Part shown: positions 7,654 to 15,145 of the stretch, piece by piece
Layout: every line of letters begins with the position of its first letter
Numbering within the stretch: the first letter of the stretch is position 1
NCBI GenBank assembly: GCA_905214795.1
Contig: CAJMNM010000022.1
Location: 1-48,644, forward strand
Length of the DNA: 48,644 nucleotides
Reading direction: 5' to 3'
From: an uncultured bacterium
GTDB lineage: Bacteria; Bacteroidota; Bacteroidia; Bacteroidales; Bacteroidaceae
The notes under the pieces: model-generated
Told to the model about the DNA's origin: nothing
What the model saw: the letters and a program-made list of their open reading frames with translations, nothing else
The model's database searches: none
Program-made: the position numbers and the translations under genes

Positions 7654-9843
7654 ATGACCATTAAAAAGAAACATACAGCTTCACGACGGAGTCCATGGGC
7701 ATGGATTCCGTCTCTTTACTTTGCCGAAGCACTCCCCTATGTTGCCGTGATGTCCATCTCATGCATGATGTACAAACGACTTGACGTGTCCCACACAGAC
7801 ATCGCCCTTTATACAAGCTGGCTTTATCTGCCGTGGGTCATCAAACCGCTATGGAGTCCGTTCATAGACCTTGTAAAGACTAAGCGCTGGTGGGTTCTGA
7901 CTATGGAACTACTCGTAGGCGCAGGACTGGCCGGCGTTGCATTTACTATTCCCGCACCACATTTTTTCCAAGCGTCTCTGGCTTTTTTCTGGCTGATGGC
8001 TTTCAGCAGCGCCACACATGACATCGCTGCCGACGGTTTTTATATGCTGGAGCTCTCTCCGCACGAACAAGCTTTATATGTTGGTATACGAAGTACATTC
8101 TACCGTATAGCCACCATAGCAGGCCAAGGACTTCTCATCATGCTTGCCGGCAATCTTGAGATTTTCACACGCCGCATTGCCTTTTCATGGAGCATCACAT
8201 TCTATGTTCTTGCCGGTTTCTTCATCGGTTTGACTCTCTATCATTTTTTCTATCTGCCTCGTCCGGCCTGTGATGTAAAACGCGAGACAGTATCAGCCCA
8301 ACAGCTTCTGAGCGATTTTTTCAGAACGTTTGTTCTCTTCTGTAAAAAGCCACAAGCTTGGGTCGCAATCATTTTCATGTTGTTTTACCGGTTACCAGAG
8401 GCCCTACTCATCAAGGTATCCAACTTCTTCCTTATCGATCAGCCCAGCGAAGGCGGATTGGGTTTGTCCACACAGGAAGTCGGGCTGGCACAGGGAACAG
8501 TCGGGGTACTAGGACTGACGCTTGGCGGTATCATTGGCGGAATTGCCGTATCTCGCGGCGGACTGAAAAAATGGCTTTGGCCTATGGTTTGGAGTATTAC
8601 CATCCCAGACCTTGTCTATGTTTACCTGAGTTATTTCACCGGTCATAGTTTTTTCCTCATCAATGTTCTACTGTTTATTGAACAGTTCGGATATGGTTTT
8701 GGTTTTACGGCCTACATGTTATATATGATTTATTATTCACAAGGCGAACACCAAACTGCTCACTATGCCATCTGTACAGCATTTATGGCACTGTCCATGA
8801 TGCTCCCGGGTATGATTGCCGGATGGTTGCAAGATCATGTCGGATATTTCCATTTCTTCCTGATAGTCATGGCTTGTTGTCTGGTGACGGTTCTTGTCGC
8901 CTCACTACTTAAAATTGACCCTGAATTCGGTAAAAAAGATAAAGACGAAATATCTCCTTCTGCAAACGGAAAACCATACCGTTTGGTTGCAGACAGTGGT
9001 TCCACTAAAACATCATGGTGCATGCTTTCATCTGACGGAACAGCAGAAAAATATATATCTACGCAAGGTATCAATCCCACCACTCAAGATGAAGAGCTCA
9101 TACATCAGATCTTAGAAGAAGAACTTATCCCTCAAATTAGCAAAGAACTGGACAATACATCCTCGCTTGAAATTTTTTTCTATGGCGCAGGCTGCACTGC
9201 AACGGCAAGTCCACGTATGAAGACATTATTAGAAACAATTCATCCGCAAACTACCGCTGAAGTTTGTTCAGACATGCTTGGTGCAGCACGTGCACTTTGC
9301 GGTACATCCGAAGGTATCGTCTGCATACTCGGAACGGGGTCTAACTCCTGCTACTATGATGGAACGAAAATCAGTAAGAACACCCCTCCACTCGGTTATA
9401 TTCTTGGAGATGAAGGCAGCGGCGCCGTATTGGGAAAAACACTGGTCGGCAATCTGCTGAAAGGCATCTATCCTCAATCTTTGAAAGAGGAATTTTTGGC
9501 GCGTTTTTCATTAACCGAAGCAGAAATCATAGAAAAGGTATACCGCCAACCAAATGCCAATCGTTTTCTGGCATCACTTACACCTTTTCTACACGAAAAA
9601 CGTAATGACGAAAACATACAACGTCTGCTGATAGAATGCTTCGAGGCTTTCCTGATTCGTAATGTTGACACATACAACAGACAAGACTTACCAATAAATT
9701 TCGTTGGAAGCATAGCCTGGCATTTCGATAAAGAACTCACTAAAGCCGCACTTCTGACCGGACATAAAATTGGAAAAATCATTCAAAGTCCAATCGATAA
9801 TATGGTAGAATTCCATCAGACATGGGCTCCCAAAACAGTATAA
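7654..9843 (+). CDS. ampG: AmpG-type muropeptide permease fused to a BadF/BadG-type N-acetylhexosamine kinase
   Basis: The first ~430 of 729 residues form a polytopic MFS transporter of the AmpG type (start WAWIPSLYFAEALPYVAVMS; DIAADGFYMLEL early in the protein). AmpG imports GlcNAc-anhydroMurNAc muropeptides released by wall turnover. A short hydrophilic linker leads into a kinase at ~443-729 with the ASKHA phosphate loops D447-S-G-S-T-K and G560-TGSNS, plus GYILGDEGSG. BadF-type members include NagK-like GlcNAc kinases and the MurNAc kinase MurK. The frame is uninterrupted, so the fusion is real in this sequence. The fusion would place a sugar kinase at the inner face of the importer. The gene is 3 bp after the GT2-DUF4922-SpoIID gene. 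Whether the substrate is GlcNAc, MurNAc or anhydroMurNAc cannot be read from sequence. Confidence 0.88.
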   Translation: MTIKKKHTASRRSPWAWIPSLYFAEALPYVAVMSISCMMYKRLDVSHTDIALYTSWLYLPWVIKPLWSPFIDLVKTKRWWVLTMELLVGAGLAGVAFTIPAPHFFQASLAFFWLMAFSSATHDIAADGFYMLELSPHEQALYVGIRSTFYRIATIAGQGLLIMLAGNLEIFTRRIAFSWSITFYVLAGFFIGLTLYHFFYLPRPACDVKRETVSAQQLLSDFFRTFVLFCKKPQAWVAIIFMLFYRLPEALLIKVSNFFLIDQPSEGGLGLSTQEVGLAQGTVGVLGLTLGGIIGGIAVSRGGLKKWLWPMVWSITIPDLVYVYLSYFTGHSFFLINVLLFIEQFGYGFGFTAYMLYMIYYSQGEHQTAHYAICTAFMALSMMLPGMIAGWLQDHVGYFHFFLIVMACCLVTVLVASLLKIDPEFGKKDKDEISPSANGKPYRLVADSGSTKTSWCMLSSDGTAEKYISTQGINPTTQDEELIHQILEEELIPQISKELDNTSSLEIFFYGAGCTATASPRMKTLLETIHPQTTAEVCSDMLGAARALCGTSEGIVCILGTGSNSCYYDGTKISKNTPPLGYILGDEGSGAVLGKTLVGNLLKGIYPQSLKEEFLARFSLTEAEIIEKVYRQPNANRFLASLTPFLHEKRNDENIQRLLIECFEAFLIRNVDTYNRQDLPINFVGSIAWHFDKELTKAALLTGHKIGKIIQSPIDNMVEFHQTWAPKTV

Positions 9844-9906
9844 ATAAGTAATTTTTAATATTTATCCATGTTTTTTTGGAAAGATGTTATAAAGCATAAG
9901 CTTTTA

Positions 9907-9939
9907 CTTGCGAGGCGGTCAAAATGCCCTTATCTTTGC
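9907..9939 (+). promoter_or_regulatory. Promoter of a candidate small RNA
   Basis: CTTG at 9907-9910 and TATCTTTGC at 9931-9939 are separated by 20 nt. This fits the Bacteroidetes -33 (TTTG) / -7 (TAnnTTTG) arrangement well. No annotated gene follows within 800 bp on this strand; a strong hairpin terminator does. Confidence 0.6.
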
Positions 9940-9944
9940 ATCGT

Positions 9945-10036
9945 TATCCTGAAAACAATCTTTTTACCTTAAACAAAACTAATACCTAAAAAACTAAGGG
10001 AAATGGGACGCTGTGAAGCGTCCCATTTTTCGTTTT
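9945..10036 (+). ncRNA. Candidate small RNA (~85-90 nt) between a promoter and an intrinsic terminator
   Basis: A good -33/-7 promoter predicts transcription from about 9945, and a perfect 11-bp hairpin with T-rich tail ends at about 10036. Between them is an A-rich, C-spaced, probably unstructured stretch that could serve as a pairing region. I do not recognise a family. The ATG at 10003 is preceded by AAGGG but lies inside the terminator stem, so a coding role is less likely. Confidence 0.45.
10001..10036 (+). terminator. Intrinsic terminator, 11-bp perfect stem
   Basis: AAATGGGACGC (10001-10011) pairs with GCGTCCCATTT (10018-10028) around a TGTGAA loop, followed by TTCGTTTT. It ends the candidate small RNA and could also stop read-through from the AmpG-kinase gene. 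Confidence 0.75.
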
Positions 10037-10323
10037 GCTTTAAAAGGCTCCATCACAACAGCTCTGCTATAAGGCAACACTACTTTGCCGGTTCACACCG
10101 TTCTGACTTTCCATCTATATCATATCTAATCAGTTTCTGACAGGTATACGCCATTTCTTCACCACACCTTTAACACCCGATAAATTATATAATACAGAGG
10201 ATTCCCTGCGTTTTCTCTAATAAACGGAATTCTATATCACATCAGAAGACAGGAATAAAATCGCTTCTATTCAAACAGAGCAATTCACGCAGAATATCAA
10301 CCATTTAAAGTTCACAAAAAAAG
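10037..10323. other. Non-coding stretch, nothing recognised
   Basis: About 290 bp with no convincing ORF, promoter or hairpin. It separates the small-RNA terminator from copy A of the dispersed repeat. Stop codons are frequent in all frames. Confidence 0.5.
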
Positions 10324-10792
10324 TCCTTCACCCCTTCACAACGTCTCCTAACATACTTATTTACTGAACAATACGTGTGAAGGGGTATCCTTCACATAGC
10401 GATTAAAATCCTTTTTTGCTCATTTCCGGGGAATGACCGGTCTGGAAAGTCAAAAAATCAGACCATACATTCCGTTTCTATCAAGAAATCCGGACAAAGA
10501 ATCTGCAATCAAACCCGTAACCATGCAGAAAAACATTCCGGTACGGTTACGAGTTTCACCGTAACAATGCGGAAAATAATTCATAAAGTGCAGGATTAAA
10601 TCCGTAACCGTACGAAAAAAAACTCGTAACCGTATGCGTTTCGAATAATTTCATCAGCTGTGAAGGACCGGTGAAGGAAATGTGAAGGATGCCCCTTCAC
10701 ACTTAACAGTCTGTCAGTCTGACTTTTGAATGGCATTGTGAAGGAGTAAGGCCAAAAAGTGAAAAAATACCTTTATAGGGAAAACGCATGGG
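10324..10792 (+). repeat. Composite non-coding dispersed repeat, copy A
   Basis: This ~470-bp element is colinear with copy B at 45867-46421, in the same orientation. Shared landmarks in order are: TCCTTCACCCCTTCACA (10324-10340, identical in B); a TATCCTTCACAT block (10386-10397); several degenerate CCGTAACCGTA units followed by an A-run (10513-10634); a 23-nt block at 10619-10641 (22/23 identical to B); GTGAAGG direct repeats (10671-10689, 16/19); and an end block at 10771-10792 (19/22). Copy A contains inverted repeats: CCCCTTCACA (10331-10340) with TGTGAAGGGG (10376-10385), and a perfect 15-nt pair, 10542-10556 with 10620-10634. There is no credible ORF. After the end block comes GC-rich GCGCGTGCGTGCGCG at 10793-10807, not seen in B. 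Confidence 0.75.
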
Positions 10793-10875
10793 CGCGTGCG
10801 TGCGCGATATTTTCTTTCTGAAACAAATAAAAACTTTTGTGAAACACCTTTCTGACAAAAAGCTTTCTATTACCT

Positions 10876-13095
10876 TTATTTGCTCTTTGTATAACCGGTT
10901 ATCACCCAATGGCCTCCTCTTAGTCGTTTGGATGGCGTGCGAAGTGGCCTGCCATTTATTTGCCAATTCTCATACCCAAAAGGAGGAACAAACAACGCTT
11001 GGGTACCGGAAGGTACGTCCAACACGACAGTACAACCAGACGCATCACGATCGAGCACCATTCTGATTTCACGCCCGCCGGATAAAGGAACCACTGCACG
11101 GATATGATTTAAATGGGCCGGATGCGGTTCCACCTTAAAACATTTGAAAGCAGGCTCCATTGTCTCTATTCCGGCTATATACTGACTGAGAATAGTCAAC
11201 GGGCCACCACTCCACGCGTGATTATAAGTTCCACCGCCAAAGCCTTCTGAGCCAATACCCCAACCTTCCCAAAGAGTAGTCAACGGACTGTCTATCATCT
11301 TCTCATAACGTAACTTCATACGATTAAGCGCATCCTCATAATACCCCATTTGGCATAATGCCTGCAACACATACTTTTCCATATAAGGACTGGCATGAAA
11401 AACCTTCCTAAAAAACGGACGGAGCACAGGATAAAGCGAATCGGGCAATGTACCGGACACTACGGCCAAAGCCTGAGCACGATCATCGGGATTATTCATA
11501 CTGGCAGCCGAAGCATAACATGAACCGTTCCAGTAAGTCTCATGAAACACCCGACGCATAACCTCCGCTTTATTCTGTGCCCACAAGGCTTCATCCTTAT
11601 CACCTACCAAAGTAGCCATTCTTGCATATCCGTCTAATGCAATAATGTACCATTGGTTAAATAACAATTCCATGTCTTTGTAATCTCCCCAGTCTCCCCA
11701 GGTCCAACCACCGCTTCGTGGAATTATCAACTGGTTTGAACCCGTTTTCCACACATGAATATACTTTTTCACCTTCGGATACACATATTCAATGGTCTGA
11801 CGGTCGCCGCTTCCCGTATAATAAGTCCAGAAACCATAATAACCTACGCTGGCCAGCATCTGCATAGGCAACTCGTCTTTGTAATTACCAGAGGGGACCG
11901 GAGCATATATCGTACTGTCTGCACGCTGCCAATCCATCAATTCATGAATACCTTTCCGCGTCAGCAAATGGGCCTTTTCGTCTAAAGCGTAAAAAGCTTC
12001 TCCCAACTCATTAACAACATCACCCCACCATTGTGCACGTTCGCGGTCAGGACAATCCATATACGTATCACGCATTGTTAAGTACAAAGTACGCTGTGCC
12101 TTATTCCAAAGTGTATTTAACTTCTGGTCATCACAAACAAAACTACCGGCAAACCGCGTATCATACCCAGTCTCGCGGTATTGCACATCTAAGACCTCAA
12201 CCCCATCAGAAATAATATAATAAACACAATGCCCGTTCGTCCACCCTTTGCACTCGAAATCCTGCTCTCCATCTGTAGTACGATACTCCGCAAAAACATT
12301 CGGAGCTGAACCACCTCTATAATCATCCGTCAAGATACGAACAGTTCTTCCTGCTGCGGATTTCAATCTGATATACGGTGTGACTTGCGCATTATAAGGC
12401 AGATAAGCTTTTAATGTATCACCACTATATTCTAAATGCTCATAATGCTTCAATCCATAATCTTTCCAAAACGGTATCGGCCTGTCAACCAAAACATGCC
12501 ACCCAGCCTTTTCCAAGTCAAGCAGACGGGCTTCCGGCCATTTGGTATCATCAAACGAAGGTGAAATAAAATCTATATTTTTCTCCGCATCAAATCCTAT
12601 ATTTGATTCCGGTAAACGAAAATTCGGGCTTTCGCCTGAAGGGATATAAAATGCCGGATGAATCAATGTTCGCCATGGCCTGTCTACGGTCTGCGCTTTT
12701 CCATTGACAGACAAATCAAATGTCAACCCCGGAGTTGGCGAATTACGATGACTGAAACCATCCTTTCCAAAATACCAGACCAGTACAGCCACGGTATTGG
12801 TCCCTTTATCCCATATATCACTCCGCTCTATCACATCACAATAGGTATCTTTTGGATTAGGACCACGTTTCAATCCGCCTTCGTTCACCACAAGCCGCCC
12901 GTTTATCCACATCCAATATTTTGAATCTGCCGCAATACGTAACACGGCTTTGCGCGGATTATCAGGCAAAGATACAGTTGTACGGAAACAATACCAACTT
13001 CCCGGGAAAGCCTGTTCAACAGCCGGCGCAATCACTTGAGCCTGTAAAGAGAAAACAAGCATTACAAACAATCCAACAATACCTATACGTTTCAT
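10876..13095 (-). CDS. Secreted alpha-L-rhamnosidase, glycoside hydrolase family 78
   Basis: The 739-aa product starts with a signal peptide (MKRIGIVGLFVMLVFSLQAQ). An N-terminal beta-sandwich follows, with the WINGRLV pattern common to GH78 accessory domains, and then an (alpha/alpha)6 catalytic domain. GH78 motifs seen are DCPDRERAQWWGD (D347 onward; E352 is the likely acid) and TLWEGW (E610, the likely base). YNHAW and GGPL near the C-terminus also fit. GH78 enzymes release terminal alpha-L-rhamnose from pectins, glycosides and surface glycans by inversion. The length is a little short for the family. It stands alone: no SusC/SusD pair or sensor lies next to it. The stop is 84 bp beyond the end of repeat copy A. 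The family call is firm; the substrate is not. Confidence 0.9.
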   Translation of the reverse strand: MKRIGIVGLFVMLVFSLQAQVIAPAVEQAFPGSWYCFRTTVSLPDNPRKAVLRIAADSKYWMWINGRLVVNEGGLKRGPNPKDTYCDVIERSDIWDKGTNTVAVLVWYFGKDGFSHRNSPTPGLTFDLSVNGKAQTVDRPWRTLIHPAFYIPSGESPNFRLPESNIGFDAEKNIDFISPSFDDTKWPEARLLDLEKAGWHVLVDRPIPFWKDYGLKHYEHLEYSGDTLKAYLPYNAQVTPYIRLKSAAGRTVRILTDDYRGGSAPNVFAEYRTTDGEQDFECKGWTNGHCVYYIISDGVEVLDVQYRETGYDTRFAGSFVCDDQKLNTLWNKAQRTLYLTMRDTYMDCPDRERAQWWGDVVNELGEAFYALDEKAHLLTRKGIHELMDWQRADSTIYAPVPSGNYKDELPMQMLASVGYYGFWTYYTGSGDRQTIEYVYPKVKKYIHVWKTGSNQLIIPRSGGWTWGDWGDYKDMELLFNQWYIIALDGYARMATLVGDKDEALWAQNKAEVMRRVFHETYWNGSCYASAASMNNPDDRAQALAVVSGTLPDSLYPVLRPFFRKVFHASPYMEKYVLQALCQMGYYEDALNRMKLRYEKMIDSPLTTLWEGWGIGSEGFGGGTYNHAWSGGPLTILSQYIAGIETMEPAFKCFKVEPHPAHLNHIRAVVPLSGGREIRMVLDRDASGCTVVLDVPSGTQALFVPPFGYENWQINGRPLRTPSKRLRGGHWVITGYTKSK

Positions 13096-13142
13096 TTTAT
13101 ACCAATACTACTAGACTTAAGGATTAAAGTTTTTATCGATTA

Positions 13143-13150
13143 CAAAGTTA
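13143..13150 (-). promoter_or_regulatory. -7 box of the GH78 gene
   Basis: CAAAGTTA reads TAACTTTG on the minus strand, about 48 bp before the ATG at 13095. It gives a leader of about 40 nt. No clear -33 element. Confidence 0.5.
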
Positions 13151-13213
13151 AAAAAATCCTCTTAATTTATCTGCTGATTACTAAAACTTAAATTAAAAAC
13201 GATTCTCTTCATC

Positions 13214-13252
13214 ATGAAAAAAATAACGGTATCTTATGAACAAAGATACCGT
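13214..13252 (-). terminator. Intrinsic terminator of the Spy-like gene
   Basis: ACGGTATCTT (13226-13235) and AAGATACCGT (13243-13252) form a perfect 10-bp stem. Read on the minus strand the stem is followed by TATTTTTTT. It lies about 90 bp downstream of the minus-strand gene ending at 13341 and before the GH78 promoter. Confidence 0.75.
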
Positions 13253-13340
13253 CTTATCCTAATTCGATGAACCATAAATTCACATTTCGCCCCACGCAAC
13301 AATCAGACGCAAAACATGGTCATCAATTCAATGCTTCATA

Positions 13341-13883
13341 TTACTCTCCGGAAAAAGGATCATTTCCCCAATTTTCATTTCCAAATCCACCGGCACGGTT
13401 TCCTCTCGGCATTCGCTGTGAACGCCCTGAATTTCCTCCGGGCCGATTTATACCCGGCCGATGATTTCTTTCCAGCATCTGCGGAACAAAGACTTTATAT
13501 AACTGTGCGGGAGTAAGAATCTTAGAGAATTCTTCATAATACTTTTTCTCCACATTAAGCGCATTATAAGAATTCACTATTTGCTGCGCTTCATTATCAA
13601 ACTTTTTCTGTATAAGTGCCTTAATTTCATCTTCAGATAAATCCTCTATTTTCTCCGCATTCGTATCCGGCATACTGATACCTTGCATACGTGCATTAAA
13701 CAGTTCCTGCAGATAAGCTGTATACTGTGTCTTGAAAGTTGTCTTGACTTCATCTTTCAAGCCAAATTCATTCGCCAATTTCTCTGCACGTTTCTCCATC
13801 ATATCCTCTCGATTTCTGTTCTGGGCGGACAACGTAAGTACAAAACAAAGACTCACTGCCAACATCATTGTTATTCTTTTCAT
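13341..13883 (-). CDS. Small secreted helical protein, Spy/CpxP-like
   Basis: The 180-aa product has a clear signal peptide (MKRITMMLAVSLCFVLTLSAQ). It is followed by ~115 mostly helical, charged residues that include LTPAQLYKVF, reminiscent of the LTxxQ motif of Spy/CpxP periplasmic chaperones. The last ~45 residues are rich in Gly, Asn, Arg and Pro and are probably disordered. Proteins of this shape are common and poorly characterised in Bacteroidales. It should be periplasmic. It has its own terminator and no obvious partner. The Spy-like assignment rests on general shape and one motif, so it is tentative. Confidence 0.75.
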   Translation of the reverse strand: MKRITMMLAVSLCFVLTLSAQNRNREDMMEKRAEKLANEFGLKDEVKTTFKTQYTAYLQELFNARMQGISMPDTNAEKIEDLSEDEIKALIQKKFDNEAQQIVNSYNALNVEKKYYEEFSKILTPAQLYKVFVPQMLERNHRPGINRPGGNSGRSQRMPRGNRAGGFGNENWGNDPFSGE

Positions 13884-14225
13884 ATCATTTTAATTTTAAA
13901 TACGTTTATGTGACAGAAACGGAGACCAATGGTTTAATTACAATCAGATATAAACAAACATTTTATGCCAAACAAAAAGGTTTAAAACATATTTGTCTGG
14001 CATTTTAAGCACATAAATGTATATATCCTGTTCTCAGAACACACACTATAAGAAAATTAAATGGGATGAGAAACATATTCATTATAAAAGAACAAATATA
14101 TTTATACAACTTTCGATATCAGGATAATGCGTCTATATGCTATTACAAGAAGCTTAATCCATAATTAAGTTTCTCACCAAACCTTAAAATATTTCTTTAC
14201 AGATAAGATTCTTTCCTTACTCTAA
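13884..14225. other. AT-rich intergenic region with one imperfect hairpin
   Basis: About 340 bp without an ORF. An inverted repeat, ATGCCAAACAAA (13965-13976) with TTTGTCTGGCAT (13992-14003), pairs at 11 of 12 positions and is followed on the plus strand by only TTTT. It is of unclear use: no plus-strand gene lies upstream. The region should hold the promoter of the Spy-like gene and the end of the DUF5715 transcript. Confidence 0.45.
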
Positions 14226-15059
14226 TTATCTGACTGTAATATGGAAACAGCCTTGTCTTACCTCATATTTTACATAACATAAACCATCTTCACGCACATC
14301 ACGTAAGACTTCAGACAAGACCCACTTCAAGGAGTCATTTCTCACGGCTCTGCGCTCAGGACCATCAGGATGCTGCACTGTTTTATATCTGTTATAACAA
14401 ATATCAAAAGTCGTACCAAAACGGTGACAGCTTTCAGCCGAAGCGTTACTATTAACCTTGCGCAAGCGACGAATATCCTCTTCAGTACGCAATACCGAAG
14501 TGACAATTAATGTATGAAGAGGGATACCTTTTATTGCTAAAGAGTCTAAAAAATTGCGACTTATTTTCTGTAATAAATCACTTGCACGAGGCACCAGATA
14601 TGGTATTGAATGATTCATACGGCTATCCATTGAATAATAGGGATTACTGCCAACATAAACCAACTCGTCTTTACGGGCTTCAGCTTCCTGACGATTCTCT
14701 ACCGGAGATACCCCCCATTGTCTGGCAGCCTCTATCTGTACATCCTGCAAATCGGGAAAGGTTTGTCTGAAACTTGGAACACTATAAATTCTATTCTTTA
14801 CAGGTTGTCCGTCGGGGGTTTTAAATGTAGGCATAATATGTTCCACATGCAAACCCGGCTGACGTAAAGCCAGATCTACAGAAGAAGATTGTACGGCATC
14901 AGAGTTTACAGTTTCCACATTTATCGTATCTGGCGTTGAATGTTTATCATTCAATGTACTTGTCCGAGCCACATTCGGATTCGCACAACGTACAATGGCC
15001 AATACTCCAATTGCAGTATAAGCCAACCCCAAATATACTTTTTTCTTTAACCTTCTCAA
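14226..15059 (-). CDS. DUF5715 family protein, M15-like zinc peptidase fold
   Basis: The protein has an N-terminal membrane anchor or signal (VYLGLAYTAIGVLAIVRC). Its C-terminal half has the pattern SCHRFGTTFDI followed by CFHITVR, giving H212, D219 and H273. This H-x6-D ... H set is the zinc-ligand arrangement of M15 D-Ala-D-Ala carboxypeptidases, so a role in trimming peptidoglycan peptides is likely but not proven. The longest frame would start with GTG at 15083, giving 285 aa. However, a strong -7 box (TATCTTTG) occupies 15090-15083, so that codon should not be transcribed. I chose the next in-frame start, TTG at 15059 (277 aa). No in-frame ATG is near. Confidence 0.8.
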   Translation of the reverse strand: MRRLKKKVYLGLAYTAIGVLAIVRCANPNVARTSTLNDKHSTPDTINVETVNSDAVQSSSVDLALRQPGLHVEHIMPTFKTPDGQPVKNRIYSVPSFRQTFPDLQDVQIEAARQWGVSPVENRQEAEARKDELVYVGSNPYYSMDSRMNHSIPYLVPRASDLLQKISRNFLDSLAIKGIPLHTLIVTSVLRTEEDIRRLRKVNSNASAESCHRFGTTFDICYNRYKTVQHPDGPERRAVRNDSLKWVLSEVLRDVREDGLCYVKYEVRQGCFHITVR

Positions 15060-15082
15060 TTTTTTCTCATTTTTAGGCAGCA

Positions 15083-15090
15083 CAAAGATA
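15083..15090 (-). promoter_or_regulatory. -7 box of the DUF5715 gene; rules out the GTG start
   Basis: CAAAGATA reads TATCTTTG on the minus strand, a full match to TAnnTTTG. Transcription would begin near 15077, downstream of the in-frame GTG at 15083. Confidence 0.6.
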
Positions 15091-15122
15091 GCAAAAAGGT
15101 AGCGAAATCAAAACTTAATGAT

Positions 15123-15130
15123 TAAATTTG
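15123..15130 (+). promoter_or_regulatory. -7 box of the phoH operon, very short leader
   Basis: TAAATTTG ends only 15 bp before the phoH ATG at 15146, so the 5' leader would be about 10 nt. It is divergent from the DUF5715 promoter 32 bp away. Confidence 0.55.
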
Positions 15131-15145
15131 CGGAAAATTATATAA

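Noticed and set aside
10003..10140. A 45-codon frame starting ATG with AAGGG just upstream, directly after the orphan promoter
   Set aside because: Its start codon and first codons are the perfect terminator stem, and the peptide composition (many His, Ser, Arg, Cys) does not look like a real protein. A small RNA explains the layout better.
10703..11066. Open frames of 87-92 codons on both strands at the end of repeat copy A
   Set aside because: They span the repeat end and the GH78 gene in other frames, have no ribosome binding site, and are not matched in copy B.
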